Positions 1-8,660 are shown, counted from the first letter of the stretch. The stretch: 64,000 nt of DNA from Lysinibacillus agricola (GCF_016638705.1 NZ_CP067341.1:5221904-5285903); one strand, 5' to 3'. Numbers and translations are program-made. The notes: generated by a model from the sequence alone, not told the origin.

Positions 1-208
1 TATATCATGCAAAAACCGTGCCAATTTTAAACCATGATTAAAAGTTGGTGAAGTTAGATTAATAACACCAATGACACATAAAAATATTTGCAAAAAATCA
101 TCACTTGATGATTTTTAACATCATTTAATTTTAGGGCTTTATAATTTTTTATTACCCGAAAATAGGCGAGAACTCATTTAATGGATATTTAGACATATTA
201 TTTAGTTC

Positions 209-238
209 TTGACAAAATGGAGTGGTATATACTTTAAT
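209..238 (+). promoter_or_regulatory. Putative sigma-A promoter of the bactofilin-like gene
   Basis: TTGACA at 209-214 and TTTAAT at 233-238 are separated by 18 bases, a good match to a vegetative promoter. It lies 60 bases before the GTG start at 298. The -10 element is overlapped by a long inverted repeat, which suggests repression at this site. Confidence 0.5.
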
Positions 239-276
239 TAATATATGTTTTAATAATTAAAATATATATTAATTAA
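234..276. promoter_or_regulatory. Operator-like 43-bp inverted repeat
   Basis: The arms 234-254 and 256-276 are reverse complements at 20 of 21 positions around a single central base. The dyad is almost pure A+T and overlaps the putative -10 box and the transcription start of the next gene. It fits the binding site of a dimeric repressor, but no candidate regulator gene is adjacent. A cruciform or weak hairpin is the alternative reading. Confidence 0.45.
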
Positions 277-297
277 ATTAACATGAGGTGATTATCC

Positions 298-957
298 GTG
301 ATTCAAAAACTACGTACAGTAACCCTTACAAATGGCAATATTAAAGACTTAGCAGCAGACTGTGAGCAATTAAATATCCGTGGATCCGTTGCTTTACATC
401 AAGAAGTACGCCTAAAAAAGATCTCTACTCATGGTCATAGTTCTTTTCATTCCCGTGTTGAAGCGCAGATTTTAAATAGTACAGGATCATGCTCTATAAA
501 AGATTTTTGCGAAATTAATGAGGTTAAAAATGCCGGGAGCTTAAATATGCGCAATGGGCAAGTAACAAAATTGAATAGTTCTGGGAAGCTGACCATTGAA
601 CAAAGTTTAGAGGCTGAAATTGTGGATGCAATCGGTATTGTGAAAGCAGCAGAAATACTAGCCAAACATTTTCATTTAAAATTGTCTGGTGAAAGTGGAA
701 TTAGGGAGCTTATTGCAGATGAAATATGGATAGAAAAGGATAAGATTTCTGTTCTTCCTTTATTAAAGAAAAAATTAATTTGTCATTGTATAAAAGGGAA
801 AAATGTACGACTTTCCTATACGCATGCGGAAGTAGTCGAAGGAGATGTGGTCATTGTAGGCAGTAATTGTAGAGTAGAAACACTTTATTATAAGGATAGC
901 TATTCAATCGCTCCAAATGCTAAAGTGCAACAAATTGTACGGAGGGAAAAGGAATGA
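298..957 (+). CDS. Bactofilin-like polymer-forming cytoskeletal protein (YhbE/YvlB type)
   Basis: A 219-residue protein made of short, regularly spaced beta-type segments, with recurring patterns such as 'NIRGSVAL', 'LNSTGSCSI' and 'AGSLNMRNG'. This looks like the right-handed beta-helix repeat of bactofilin-related proteins, which polymerise or act as scaffolds at the membrane or envelope. No signal peptide or membrane segment is visible. The GTG start at 298 is preceded by a strong AGGTG ribosome binding site. The stop overlaps the ATG of the next gene, a small membrane protein, so the two form one operon and the membrane protein may anchor or partner the scaffold (inference). The family assignment rests on repeat pattern only. 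Confidence 0.55.
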   Translation: MIQKLRTVTLTNGNIKDLAADCEQLNIRGSVALHQEVRLKKISTHGHSSFHSRVEAQILNSTGSCSIKDFCEINEVKNAGSLNMRNGQVTKLNSSGKLTIEQSLEAEIVDAIGIVKAAEILAKHFHLKLSGESGIRELIADEIWIEKDKISVLPLLKKKLICHCIKGKNVRLSYTHAEVVEGDVVIVGSNCRVETLYYKDSYSIAPNAKVQQIVRREKE

Positions 958-1235
958 CATTCGTAAAAATCATTCAGGCCTTTTTTTGCTCATCGGCACT
1001 CCTTGTGTTATCTATCCTCTATGTATGTTTGGTAGTAAGTGCATTAGTGTCAATACTAGCTGGCATTTTGCGAACATTTGGCCTTGAGCAAATAAAGATG
1101 GGCATTTGGTATGGCGTTGACCTTCCAGTCATCTTTAGCATTCCCCTAGCCCTTCTTGTATCTTTTTTGCTGTTCTTTTGTTCAATGTATGTTAAACGCT
1201 CTATCGTATTCTGTCTTTCGAAGCTTAGGTTTTAA
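954..1235 (+). CDS. Small integral membrane protein, function unknown
   Basis: 93 residues with two clear hydrophobic spans, about residues 8-40 (long enough for one or two passes) and 56-80, ending in a basic tail (KRSIVFCLSKLRF). The ATG overlaps the stop of the upstream bactofilin-like gene by four bases, so translation is probably coupled. I do not recognise the family. Co-transcription with a scaffold-like protein makes a membrane partner role plausible, as an inference. A strong terminator follows directly, so the operon holds just these two genes. Confidence 0.6.
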   Translation: MTFVKIIQAFFCSSALLVLSILYVCLVVSALVSILAGILRTFGLEQIKMGIWYGVDLPVIFSIPLALLVSFLLFFCSMYVKRSIVFCLSKLRF

Positions 1236-1244
1236 AATAAAAAG

Positions 1245-1277
1245 GCACATCTTTTGTTTTAATCATAAAAGATGTGC
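1245..1277 (+). terminator. Rho-independent terminator
   Basis: GCACATCTTTT and AAAAGATGTGC form an 11-bp stem just after the membrane protein gene. The stem end is A/T rich on both sides, so it may work in both directions. Confidence 0.7.
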
Positions 1278-1471
1278 TTCCCTCTCATATCTTGTCCAGA
1301 AATAGATACTTTTATTAATTCTGAGAATACTAAATTAGAATTTGAAAAGCTTCTCTTACACCTAAAAGAGGAACTAGTAATAATAATCCGCTGGAGACTT
1401 TAGGCCAACAGATGTAAGAAAAACATATTGAAATGCTTTAGGCTGAGTGACGAAATACATGGACATCCCCT

Positions 1472-2551
1472 CTACAGCTCCCCTTCGAGAAACTTGATAA
1501 GATATATTTCAGGCTTCGTAAGAAATTCTTTAAAGCTACACAAATCAGCATACTCCTGATGCTCCACATCATAGCAACCAATTTGTCCTTTTTTCTTTGG
1601 ATTCCATACTATCTGTAAATCTGAATAATTGTCGATATCTGCTGATAAACGCAGTAGCTTTTGACGACCAACCTTCATTTCAATGGTATCCGTCAATGTG
1701 AAAAACTCGATATAGCTGATTTCATAATCATTGGGATCTAGCTCAAGGCGCAGCTTGTCTCCTGTAAGAAAGCTCATCAGCTCATCACTCAATTTATATT
1801 TTTTCAACGCATATTTTTTGTTCTCTAAATCATGAAGCTCGGTTGGCTCCAGTGATTTCAAATAGTCGGCCAATACAGTATTTTTATTGCCCACCGCAAT
1901 CGTATATGGACGCTCTCCATCCTTTTCCGCTAAGGTAACGTCTGCACCACGTTCAACCAAGTATTTCACCATTGTTAGATTCCCTATTCGTGTTGCCTCT
2001 GTTAATGGAGTCGCTTCATAAGGATAAACCATATTCGGCTTATTATAATTAATGTCCACCCCTTGATCGAGTAAATATGTAATTGTCTTCATGTCATGAT
2101 CCGACACAGCTTGACGTAATACTGGACCGCCGTGCTGTTTTATATCCAAACCTAGTTCATGAATGAGGGGCATATTTTTTTTATTACCATAGTAGGCCTG
2201 TGAATAGGCGCCAGACCCGACCTGATTGAGCATGTCCAGCTTCGCTCCATGCGCTACAATATAGCGAACTACATCTTCCTTACAATAACGAACAGCACAC
2301 AAAAAAGCTGGGTTATTTTTAACGTTCAGGTTGACACCATGCTCTACTAATAGCTTTACAACATTCAGTCTCTGCGATATAAGCGCCAAATCTAACGGAC
2401 TTAACGAGATATGTTTACTCAATATAATGTCATCTTCAATATCCCAGCCCTCTTCAATAGCGTTCAGTAAAGCAGGAATATTTCCATTGTATATATGCAT
2501 TGCAATTTCCGACAGTTCATTAAATCTCCCGATATCTTTTAAATTAATCAT
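1472..2551 (-). CDS. Ankyrin-repeat protein
   Basis: 359 residues. Residues about 15-235 carry at least five ankyrin-like repeats, seen in motifs such as 'LSPLDLALISQRLNVVKLL', 'FLCAVRYCKEDVVRYIVAHG' and 'TPLTEATRIGNLTMVKYLV', each a helix-turn-helix with a following 'GA' or 'GV' turn. The last 120 residues are not ankyrin and I do not recognise them. No signal peptide or membrane span is visible, so it is probably a cytoplasmic protein-binding scaffold. The ATG at 2551 has AAGGAG eight bases upstream. The gene stands alone, convergent with the bactofilin-like operon. Partner and role cannot be told from the sequence. Confidence 0.75.
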   Translation of the reverse strand: MINLKDIGRFNELSEIAMHIYNGNIPALLNAIEEGWDIEDDIILSKHISLSPLDLALISQRLNVVKLLVEHGVNLNVKNNPAFLCAVRYCKEDVVRYIVAHGAKLDMLNQVGSGAYSQAYYGNKKNMPLIHELGLDIKQHGGPVLRQAVSDHDMKTITYLLDQGVDINYNKPNMVYPYEATPLTEATRIGNLTMVKYLVERGADVTLAEKDGERPYTIAVGNKNTVLADYLKSLEPTELHDLENKKYALKKYKLSDELMSFLTGDKLRLELDPNDYEISYIEFFTLTDTIEMKVGRQKLLRLSADIDNYSDLQIVWNPKKKGQIGCYDVEHQEYADLCSFKEFLTKPEIYLIKFLEGEL

Positions 2552-2652
2552 CCATCTCGCTCCTTCCTAGTGTTTATGAAAAGTATAGAAAACAACCTTA
2601 TAGAACACAACGGTCCATAAGGCTTACAGGAAAACGGCAGGATGAAAACCTT

Positions 2653-2889
2653 GTGCTACAAGGAGATGCTAGCGCTACTTTTATTAACTTAAAGTCATCC
2701 ACTATGCTTTTCAAAGCTGAAATCTTTGGTTGGATTATCATCCTAATTACTGACATTGTAGTTACCTGGGTGTTTTATATTTTTCTAAAGCCCATTAATA
2801 GAGGCCTTGCATTGCTCGCAGCATGTCTCCGTCTTACCTATACGACGATATTAGGCATTGCCATTCTGTTTATGATGATTAATATTTGA
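2653..2889 (+). pseudogene. DUF4386 membrane protein, internal fragment
   Basis: An open stretch of 78 codons matches the middle of DUF4386 membrane proteins, with the hallmark run 'FLKPINRGLALLAACLRL' after a 'NLKSSTMLFKAEIFGW' segment. The family is usually about 210-230 residues; here the N-terminal and C-terminal thirds are missing. No ribosome binding site precedes the open frame, and it stops soon after the conserved block. Both ends therefore look decayed and I treat it as a relic. The assignment comes from remembered family motifs. Confidence 0.6.
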
Positions 2890-3308
2890 AATGGCTTGTT
2901 CATTGGATGTGACCTCTTTTCTTGTTTCATGACTGTATCTCTTCAACAATCGCCTGTTTTTGTTCTTCATTAAGTGTTAAATACTTCATTAGTATTTTTT
3001 CTCATTTAGCTCTCCACTCAACTTTTTTCATTAAATTATTGTGATTTTGTCATTAATTTAAGCCTATTTTAATATATTAGTTAATATGGATGATAGTTCT
3101 CACTACACCCTAGGAAAGCACCCAGTCAGAGCGAAAATCTCCATCTCGTTATCATAATGAGCCTTATTTTTTTGCAAAATATGCTTCTCAACGGTTTATG
3201 AAATAAAAAAATAGAACCTTCAATCCAAAATTAGATTGAAGGCTCTATATTATATTTTGTAGAAACAATTGCTTAAACGCTTACATCCTCTGTTTCTACA
3301 TCAAAATT
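2890..3308. other. Intergenic stretch with decayed coding traces
   Basis: No intact gene is seen. On the minus strand around 2925-3005 a short frame reads 'MKYLTLNEEQKQAIVEEIQS' to a stop, with a stop codon just upstream, so it looks like the tail of a lost gene. A terminator hairpin occupies 3214-3245. Bases 3260-3300 contain a short inverted repeat (GTAGAAAC / GTTTCTAC). Confidence 0.4.
3214..3245 (-). terminator. Terminator of mqo
   Basis: A stem of CCTTCAATC with GATTGAAGG, flanked by A-rich and T-rich tracts, sits about 65 bases past the mqo stop codon. Confidence 0.7.
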
Positions 3309-4790
3309 TTATTTTAAACCAAGCGCTTCGTCTGTGGATGTACTAATTTCCTTAAATAGCTCTGGGTTTTCTGCTAATGCTATGCCGTAAGATGGGATCA
3401 TTTCCTTAATTTTCGCTTCCCATTCTTTACTATGTTGAGGGAAGCATTTATTGATTACCTCAAGCATAACGTGTACAGCAGTAGATGCACCTGGAGAAGC
3501 TCCAAGTAATGCAGCAATTGAGCCATCAGAAGCACTTACAACTTCCGTACCAAATTGAAGCGTTCCTTTACCACCAGCTTCAGTATCTTTAATAACTTGT
3601 ACACGTTGACCAGCTACAATAATATCCCAATCATCGCTCTTAGCATTTGGGATGAAATCACGTAACTCTTCCATACGTTGTTCTTTAGAGAGCATTAGCT
3701 GTTGGATTAAATATTTTGTTAATCCCATTTCTTTAACGCCTGCCGCTAATAACGTTGTAAGATTATGCGGTTTTATAGAAGCAAATAAATCCATATTTGA
3801 ACCTGTTTTTAAGAACTTAGGTGAGAAACCTGCGAACGGTCCAAATAGTAAAGATTTTTTGTTATCAATATAGCGTGTATCAAGATGCGGAACAGACATT
3901 GGTGGAGCACCAACTTTAGCTTTTCCGTATACTTTCGCATGATGTTGTTCAGCAACTTCTTGGTTTTTACATACTAAGAATAATCCACTGATTGGGAATC
4001 CACCAATATGTTTTCCTTCAGGAATACCTGATTTTTGTAGTAATTCTAGGCTTCCTCCACCAGCTCCAAGGAAGACAAATTTTGCTGTATGGTATTCCAT
4101 TTTACAGCCATCCTTGTCATGCACTCGTACTTCCCATGAACCGTCGCTAGTACGTTTCATGCTTTCAACACTATGGTTGTAGTTGATGTCAACACCTTTA
4201 GTATTTAAGTGGTCGAATAACATACGTGTTAATGCACCAAAGTTAACGTCTGTACCAGTGTCGATTTTTGTTGCAGCGATAGCTTCATCTGCTGGGCGAT
4301 CCTGCATAATAAGAGGAATCCATTCCTTTAGTTTTTCTGGGTCATCAGAAAATTCCATGCCTTGGAATAAAGGATTTTTTGTCATCGTTTCATGACGTTT
4401 TTTTAGAAACTCTACATTATCCTTCCCTTGTACTAAACTCATGTGAGGTAAAGGCATAATGAAGTTTTGTGGATTATTGATTAGTTTATTGTTCACAAGA
4501 TAAGACCAAAACTGTCTTGAAACCTGGAACTGTTCATTAACGTTAATCGCTTTACTGATATCGATTGATCCGTCTTTTTTCTCTGAAGTGTAGTTAAGTT
4601 CACAAAGCGCCGCATGCCCAGTTCCCGCATTATTTAATTCGTGAGAACTTTCTTCACCTGCTTTATCGAGCTGCTCAAACACTGTAATTTTCCAATCTGG
4701 CGCTAATTCTTTGAGCATTGTACCCAAAGTCGCACTCATGATTCCGGCACCAATTAAGATAACATCTGATTTAATTTGTCTGTTACTCAT
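3309..4790 (-). CDS. mqo: Malate:quinone oxidoreductase
   Basis: 493 residues, the usual length of Mqo, a peripheral membrane FAD enzyme that oxidises malate to oxaloacetate and passes electrons to the quinone pool. The N-terminal FAD motif '[13 protein letters not shown]' (residues 11-23) and family blocks such as '[18 protein letters not shown]', '[17 protein letters not shown]' and the C-terminal '[19 protein letters not shown]' are all present. The ATG at 4790 follows AAGGAAGG at good spacing. The gene is monocistronic, with its own terminator and a structured leader upstream. It supplies a malate-oxidising step parallel to malate dehydrogenase. Confidence 0.95.
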   Translation of the reverse strand: MSNRQIKSDVILIGAGIMSATLGTMLKELAPDWKITVFEQLDKAGEESSHELNNAGTGHAALCELNYTSEKKDGSIDISKAINVNEQFQVSRQFWSYLVNNKLINNPQNFIMPLPHMSLVQGKDNVEFLKKRHETMTKNPLFQGMEFSDDPEKLKEWIPLIMQDRPADEAIAATKIDTGTDVNFGALTRMLFDHLNTKGVDINYNHSVESMKRTSDGSWEVRVHDKDGCKMEYHTAKFVFLGAGGGSLELLQKSGIPEGKHIGGFPISGLFLVCKNQEVAEQHHAKVYGKAKVGAPPMSVPHLDTRYIDNKKSLLFGPFAGFSPKFLKTGSNMDLFASIKPHNLTTLLAAGVKEMGLTKYLIQQLMLSKEQRMEELRDFIPNAKSDDWDIIVAGQRVQVIKDTEAGGKGTLQFGTEVVSASDGSIAALLGASPGASTAVHVMLEVINKCFPQHSKEWEAKIKEMIPSYGIALAENPELFKEISTSTDEALGLK

Positions 4791-4818
4791 TTTTACCTTC
4801 CTTATATATTAAGATTTG

Positions 4819-4891
4819 CAGAAAGGATGTAAGCTCTCCTGCTTGGATGTCACAGTAAGCCATGGAGTAACCTAGGAGCACACCTTTTCTG
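4819..4891 (-). ncRNA. Structured 5' leader candidate upstream of mqo
   Basis: Read on the minus strand, this 73-nt segment starts CAGAAAAGGTG and ends TTACATCCTTTCTG. The two ends form an outer helix of about 13 pairs (one bulged A, one G-U). It continues inward as GCTCCT with AGGAG, and an inner GTTAC/GTGAC helix closes a small loop. It ends 28 bases before the mqo start, with no T-run, so it is not a simple terminator. It could be a cis-regulatory RNA; I cannot match it to a known riboswitch class. Confidence 0.35.
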
Positions 4892-5290
4892 TATCAATTA
4901 TTACCTTATTGCAGTGTATCACAATTACATAAAGATTAAAATATCAACTATCTATATGAGAGTTATGTGCATTTTTCGAGCCTTCTCCTTAATAAATCAA
5001 GAGAAAAGCCTCCTATTCCCTCATCACGAAATCCAACCTTTTTTTAAGCTTTATGGAAAAATAGACCTAAAATTGGCTAGCATTTTCATATAATAATGAG
5101 CTTTACTAATTATTATATCTATATAATAACATAAAAATATGGAACCGGTCTTGTTTTTGCACCGGCTCCTTTCCACTTATCTCTTTTCGCTATTTTTCTA
5201 AATAAACGAGTTCTGTCCCAGCCTCTTTTTTCTAATTATGAATGGATGAATTATTTTAGCCTGTCTCTGTGTCTAGAAGATACAATCCGC
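4892..5290. other. Intergenic stretch without recognisable genes
   Basis: AT-rich and without an open frame that has a ribosome binding site. It should contain the mqo promoter in its left part, but I cannot single out -35/-10 boxes with confidence. A hairpin terminator is at 5141-5169. Confidence 0.4.
5141..5169. terminator. Hairpin terminator
   Basis: GGAaCCGGT pairs with ACCGGctCC across an 11-base loop. It lies about 120 bases past the small membrane gene that ends at 5291. Confidence 0.55.
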
Positions 5291-5443
5291 TTATTTAAAA
5301 ATATCAGCTAAATAGGTTTGAATAGATTCAGGTAATATTTGAAAAAACAATCCTTCATATTTGATATCGAGTATACCAGCAATGAAAATAATAATAATGA
5401 TGACTAATAAAAGGGGTTTCTTATTTTTAGAAATCCACTTCAA
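5291..5443 (-). CDS. Single-span small membrane protein, unknown
   Basis: A 50-residue protein beginning KWISKNKKPLL after a TTG start at 5443, with an AGGAGG ribosome binding site seven bases upstream. A longer frame begins at 5497 but has no site, so the short start is preferred. After a basic N-terminus there is one hydrophobic span (VIIIIIFIAGIL), then a short outside tail. No family is recognised. The basic-then-hydrophobic layout suggests N-in topology. Confidence 0.5.
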   Translation of the reverse strand: MKWISKNKKPLLLVIIIIIFIAGILDIKYEGLFFQILPESIQTYLADIFK

Positions 5444-5653
5444 TAGGCTCCCTCCTCTGAAAAAATAACGTTGCAATTTAAGTATATATTGATTCATGTA
5501 ATGTATAAACCTATCCTTTTGATGATAATATCATTCTCTGTCACCCATATTGGAAATGTTACATAAATTAAAATGATACTGTACTAAAGGTGCTTCCCTT
5601 GGGCAAACAATAATCAGATAATCGATTGAGATTTAATAAAGAAAGGAATGGCT

Positions 5654-6145
5654 ATGGTAAATTTCAAGTCTTTTCGTGGGGTCGTTACACAGATTGATGA
5701 TTTTTCAATCGGGCAAAATGGGGAAAGGGAAGGTTGTTATAAACTTATGACGGTAGAAGATAATACTGGCGGCATCGTCAATTTTGTCGTCTCACCTTCT
5801 ACTTATTTTGTAAACCAAGAAATTGTGACTCTCGGTGATCAGGTTACTGGATATTATGATGGGGATGCACCTGTACCTTTAATATACCCTCCTCAATATC
5901 GAGCACTCGTCGTTGTAAAGGAAAATAACTATCAAAATGTCAAAGTCGACTTTTTTAATAACCAATTAGTAAGTAGTGATGGCCAATTACAACTAAATCT
6001 CTTTTCTTACACACTTATCTTGCTCAAAAATGGGCAACCCTTTTCAAAAAGTCCAGCAAATCGAAACCTAATTGTTATCTATGGCCCTACTACAAGAAGT
6101 ATTCCTGCACAAACCACACCTTACAAAATAATCGTTTGGTGTTAA
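5654..6145 (+). CDS. Conserved hypothetical, beta-rich
   Basis: 163 residues from the second of two close ATG codons; AAAGG lies seven bases before it, whereas the first ATG (5648) nearly overlaps that site. The N-terminal half ('FRGVVTQIDDF', 'GGIVNFVVSPSTYFV', 'GDQVTGYYDGDAPVPLIYPPQY') looks like an OB-like beta barrel, a type found in uncharacterised Bacillus and Clostridium proteins. The second half is also beta-rich. No signal peptide, membrane span or catalytic motif is seen. It stands alone, and a terminator is shared with the convergent gene to its right. Confidence 0.6.
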   Translation: MVNFKSFRGVVTQIDDFSIGQNGEREGCYKLMTVEDNTGGIVNFVVSPSTYFVNQEIVTLGDQVTGYYDGDAPVPLIYPPQYRALVVVKENNYQNVKVDFFNNQLVSSDGQLQLNLFSYTLILLKNGQPFSKSPANRNLIVIYGPTTRSIPAQTTPYKIIVWC

Positions 6146-6209
6146 CGAAAGATTAGACTCATCACCACCGTTAATTTACTGCAAGCAAACTAAATAAATA
6201 AAAAACAAA

Positions 6210-6244
6210 CGGCTTAAGTCCTTTAGAATACAAGGCTCAAGCCG
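6210..6244. terminator. Bidirectional terminator between convergent genes
   Basis: CGGCTTAAGTCCTT pairs with AAGGCTCAAGCCG across an 8-base loop, between the hypothetical gene ending at 6145 and the one ending at 6317. Confidence 0.7.
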
Positions 6245-6316
6245 CTTAAAGCATTATTATTTCTTCTGTCTACTTGACAGGGAGCCGTTCAAATCGACGC
6301 GAGTTACTGTCTTACT

Positions 6317-6589
6317 CTACTCCACTTTCCCTTGCATTTCGTGTAATTGCTGCCTGATCAGCTCTAAGTGTTCTTTATTTTGTTTAACCATATCCAAATG
6401 CTCACCATATTGCACCGCATTCGTGAGTGCATTTTCTGCATGCTCTATTTGATTGAAAGCATGCTCAATCGCTATCTCCTCCGGATGTGACTTTGCATGC
6501 TTCAACAAACGCTCTGCCTTTTGGACTGAGTTGCCAAACAAAGTGCTTGGGTGATCCTGTTTCCAACTTGTTTCTGAGTGCTTAGCCAA
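6317..6589 (-). CDS. Small helical hypothetical protein
   Basis: 90 residues, highly charged and almost entirely helical in character (for example 'AFNQIEHAENALTNAVQYG' and 'MVKQNKEHLELIRQQLHEMQ'), so a coiled coil or helical hairpin is likely. It starts at TTG 6589, six bases after a GGGAAGAG-type ribosome binding site. The layout loosely recalls small YtzC/DUF2524-like helical proteins, but I would not claim membership. No signal or membrane segment is present. Confidence 0.55.
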   Translation of the reverse strand: MAKHSETSWKQDHPSTLFGNSVQKAERLLKHAKSHPEEIAIEHAFNQIEHAENALTNAVQYGEHLDMVKQNKEHLELIRQQLHEMQGKVE

Positions 6590-6865
6590 TTATATCTCTT
6601 CCCTTTCTTCAATTAGATAAATTATCTAGACATAGTATTTTAAAAAATACAGAAAATATGCATGTATGAAGTAGGCGGAAAAGTTAAAAAGTGCAATATA
6701 AATTTTATATATTCACCTTTATTTATTACTGATAGTATGGCGTTCTTTTATTGACGAACCACATGTTATAGCGAAAATGGGACAAACAGAAACATGGATG
6801 GTATTTTTAAAGACGGTCTCCTTTACTTTATAAAGCCTCTTAATACTTGCTAAAAAATTTTCTTC

Positions 6866-7663
6866 TTATAATTCTTGATTAGCCATCTTCTTATTGTCAG
6901 TATGAATGCTTTTCATCCCTTCAAAAAATGGATATTCACTACTTAAATATCCTTCTAACTCTCCGTTGTCATGAAGAAGCTGATTCAAGTAATACTTCGA
7001 ATAATTTATCCTTTTTTGGATTTCCTGTTGATTTTGTGTTGTCGAACCGTGTCCAGGTATGTGAGTCGTTATTTGATGATTAAGCAAAATATTTTCAGCT
7101 TTATTGATCGTATTTATATAATCTTTATAATTGCTAAAAATGAACGGAAACTCAATATCTGACAGATAATCTCCAGAAAGAAATAAGCCATAAGGTTCTA
7201 TAACAGTAAATAAACCATCATAAGTGTGACCAGGTGCTTGATAAAATGTCATGGTTATCGAACCTAATTCTAATTTATGCCCATCCTCTGAAACAACAAT
7301 ATCTACAGTTGGATATACAGCTGAATAACTTCTATTCAAATAATATCCTTGGTCAAATTGTTTAATTTTTTGAATGATGTCTTCTTTGTTTGGATTTTCA
7401 TCAAATTGTTTAGATGCAATTACCTTAGCTTCTGGAAATGCCCCTGACCCAATAATATGGTCAAAATCGCTATGTGTGTAAATAATATATAATTGTTTAT
7501 CACCTTTTATCTTGTTTATGTAGCCCTTAATTTCTTCAACTTCAGTAGGTAACCAATTAGGATCCGTCATAATTATAGCTTCATTAGTTTGAATGATTGC
7601 CGAGGTAGTCATATATAATGCACTTTGAAAAACTGTAATATTATTTTTTTGGAATTGAATCAC
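6866..7663 (-). CDS. MBL-fold metallo-hydrolase
   Basis: 265 residues with the metallo-beta-lactamase fold: beta strands at the N-terminus, the metal motif 'THSDFDH' (residues 63-69), 'APGHTYDGLF' with the next His, 'LFLSGDYLSD' with the bridging Asp, and 'IPGHGST' near 205. The usual His-x-His-x-Asp-His motif has Asp in place of the second His, a variant found in some Firmicutes members, so metal binding may differ. The GTG start at 7663 has GGATGG upstream. The substrate is unknown; hydrolysis of a small thioester or lactone is a family-level guess. The gene's 3' end is followed by about 270 bases without a gene. Confidence 0.75.
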   Translation of the reverse strand: MIQFQKNNITVFQSALYMTTSAIIQTNEAIIMTDPNWLPTEVEEIKGYINKIKGDKQLYIIYTHSDFDHIIGSGAFPEAKVIASKQFDENPNKEDIIQKIKQFDQGYYLNRSYSAVYPTVDIVVSEDGHKLELGSITMTFYQAPGHTYDGLFTVIEPYGLFLSGDYLSDIEFPFIFSNYKDYINTINKAENILLNHQITTHIPGHGSTTQNQQEIQKRINYSKYYLNQLLHDNGELEGYLSSEYPFFEGMKSIHTDNKKMANQEL

Positions 7664-7740
7664 TATGAACCATCCTTTTCCCCATATTGTTAATACAGAT
7701 TTCTCTAATTTTTATTCATACAAATAGGTAGCATTTTAAA

Positions 7741-7907
7741 GGCTCATCACCATAACGTGAGGTTGATCTCCGTTCTGACTGGACGCTTTCCTGGGGCGTC
7801 CGATGAGCCGCTTCGCTTGCGCTCCAGGGTCGCATCTGTGACGCCATCCCCAAGGAGTCGCCCAGTCTCCACTCCAATCACGGCATCCCCAACTATTAGT
7901 GGTGGGC
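7741..7907 (+). repeat. Dispersed GC-rich repeat, copy 1
   Basis: Complete copy. The outer ends GGCTCATCACCATAACGT and CCCAACTATTAGTGGTGGGC are imperfect inverted repeats. Inner inverted repeats are GTTGAT with ATCA, and GACTGGaCG with CGCCCAGTC. The core holds CTTTCCTGGGGCGTCCGATG, GAGCCGCTTCGCTTGCGCTC and CCCCAAGGAGTCG, which recur in other copies. It is much richer in G+C than its surroundings. Confidence 0.75.
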
Positions 7908-8046
7908 TAGTTTGTTGAACAAGAACTTTAATTTGTTCATTTGTCCTCTCTATTTCAATAGTTCTAGCAATATCGATAAATCCCTCTTTAAAAAATTGAT
8001 TACAAGCATTCATTACAAGCTCTATATATTTTTTACTAACATTCAT
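7747..8046 (-). pseudogene. Open frame fused to the dispersed repeat
   Basis: The first 47 codons (MNVSKKYIELVMNACNQ through 'VLVQQTS') look like the start of a real helical protein I do not recognise. From there on the frame is supplied by dispersed repeat copy 1 read backwards ('PPLIVGDAVIGVETGRLLGD' and onward), so the C-terminal half is not native. The ATG at 8046 lies next to the rlmH-like att repeat and has only a weak AAGG-type site. The best reading is a gene cut by insertion of the repeat; a translated chimera of 99 residues is possible. Confidence 0.45.
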
Positions 8047-8049
8047 CTA

Positions 8050-8098
8050 AAAACCGCCTTACTTATGATACGATTCTCCATGACTAGTCTAAGTGTAG
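8050..8098 (-). repeat. rlmH-type att-like site 7 (leftmost)
   Basis: On the minus strand this reads GGAGAATCGTATCATAAGTAA followed by GGCGGTT. It therefore encodes Gly-Glu-Ser-Tyr-His-Lys-stop, one residue away from the RlmH C-terminus. It shares the same 50-base frame as the copies at 12286 and 9481, in the same orientation. It marks the leftmost copy I can find, and thus the likely outer boundary of the rlmH-anchored region. Confidence 0.6.
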
Positions 8099-8199
8099 AG
8101 GGATATTCCTTTGTATACCACCGTCTATTACAAAATCCTCTCGAATCAATCTCCCCTATAATTAGATAGAAACCTTTCCATTCAATAAGGAGAACCAAC

Positions 8200-8565
8200 A
8201 TGAACAACAATAAGGACAACACAGAAGTCATCTTACTTTCTGACCCCTCTGAATGCTTGATGCATCCATTTTATAATAAACAAATCGTCTTTACAGGGGC
8301 ACTTTCCACCATGACACGTTCAGAAGCTGCGAAAAAAGTACGAGCTTGTGGAGGGATTATGCAAGGGGCTGTTACACAGGATACAGATTTCGTTATTCTG
8401 GGGAAGAAACGTCGTGGTATAAGTACGAAACAAGCAAAAGCTGAGCGGTTGATTAGCCTTGGCCTGGACATTCAAATTATTGTTGAGGATGATTTTATTT
8501 GGCTCATTTCTATGGAAACAGAATATCTACCATCATCTTTCAAAGATGGGCTTCCTCAAATTTAA
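8200..8565 (+). CDS. Stand-alone BRCT-domain protein
   Basis: 121 residues. Residues about 25-105 form a BRCT domain, seen in 'KQIVFTGALSTMTRSEAAKK' with the following 'VRACGGIMQGAVTQDTDFVI', then 'KAERLISLGLDIQIIVEDDF'. BRCT domains bind phosphopeptides or DNA ends; in bacteria they occur mainly at the end of NAD-dependent DNA ligase and in small exonuclease-like proteins. Here the domain stands alone. The ATG at 8200 follows AAGGAG. It lies between att-like sites 7 and 6, so it may be cassette cargo. Confidence 0.8.
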   Translation: MNNNKDNTEVILLSDPSECLMHPFYNKQIVFTGALSTMTRSEAAKKVRACGGIMQGAVTQDTDFVILGKKRRGISTKQAKAERLISLGLDIQIIVEDDFIWLISMETEYLPSSFKDGLPQI

Positions 8566-8592
8566 ATACCTTTTCTCGAATTCATCTCATCT

Positions 8593-8630
8593 AAAAAGGT
8601 ATGCAAAACAACTATGTTCGCATACCTTTT
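8593..8630 (+). terminator. Terminator of the BRCT gene
   Basis: AAAAAGGTATGC pairs with GCATACCTTTT around a 14-base loop, 28 bases after the stop codon. Confidence 0.8.
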
Positions 8631-8660
8631 CACCTATTTTATTTCCTCAAACTTCTCAAA

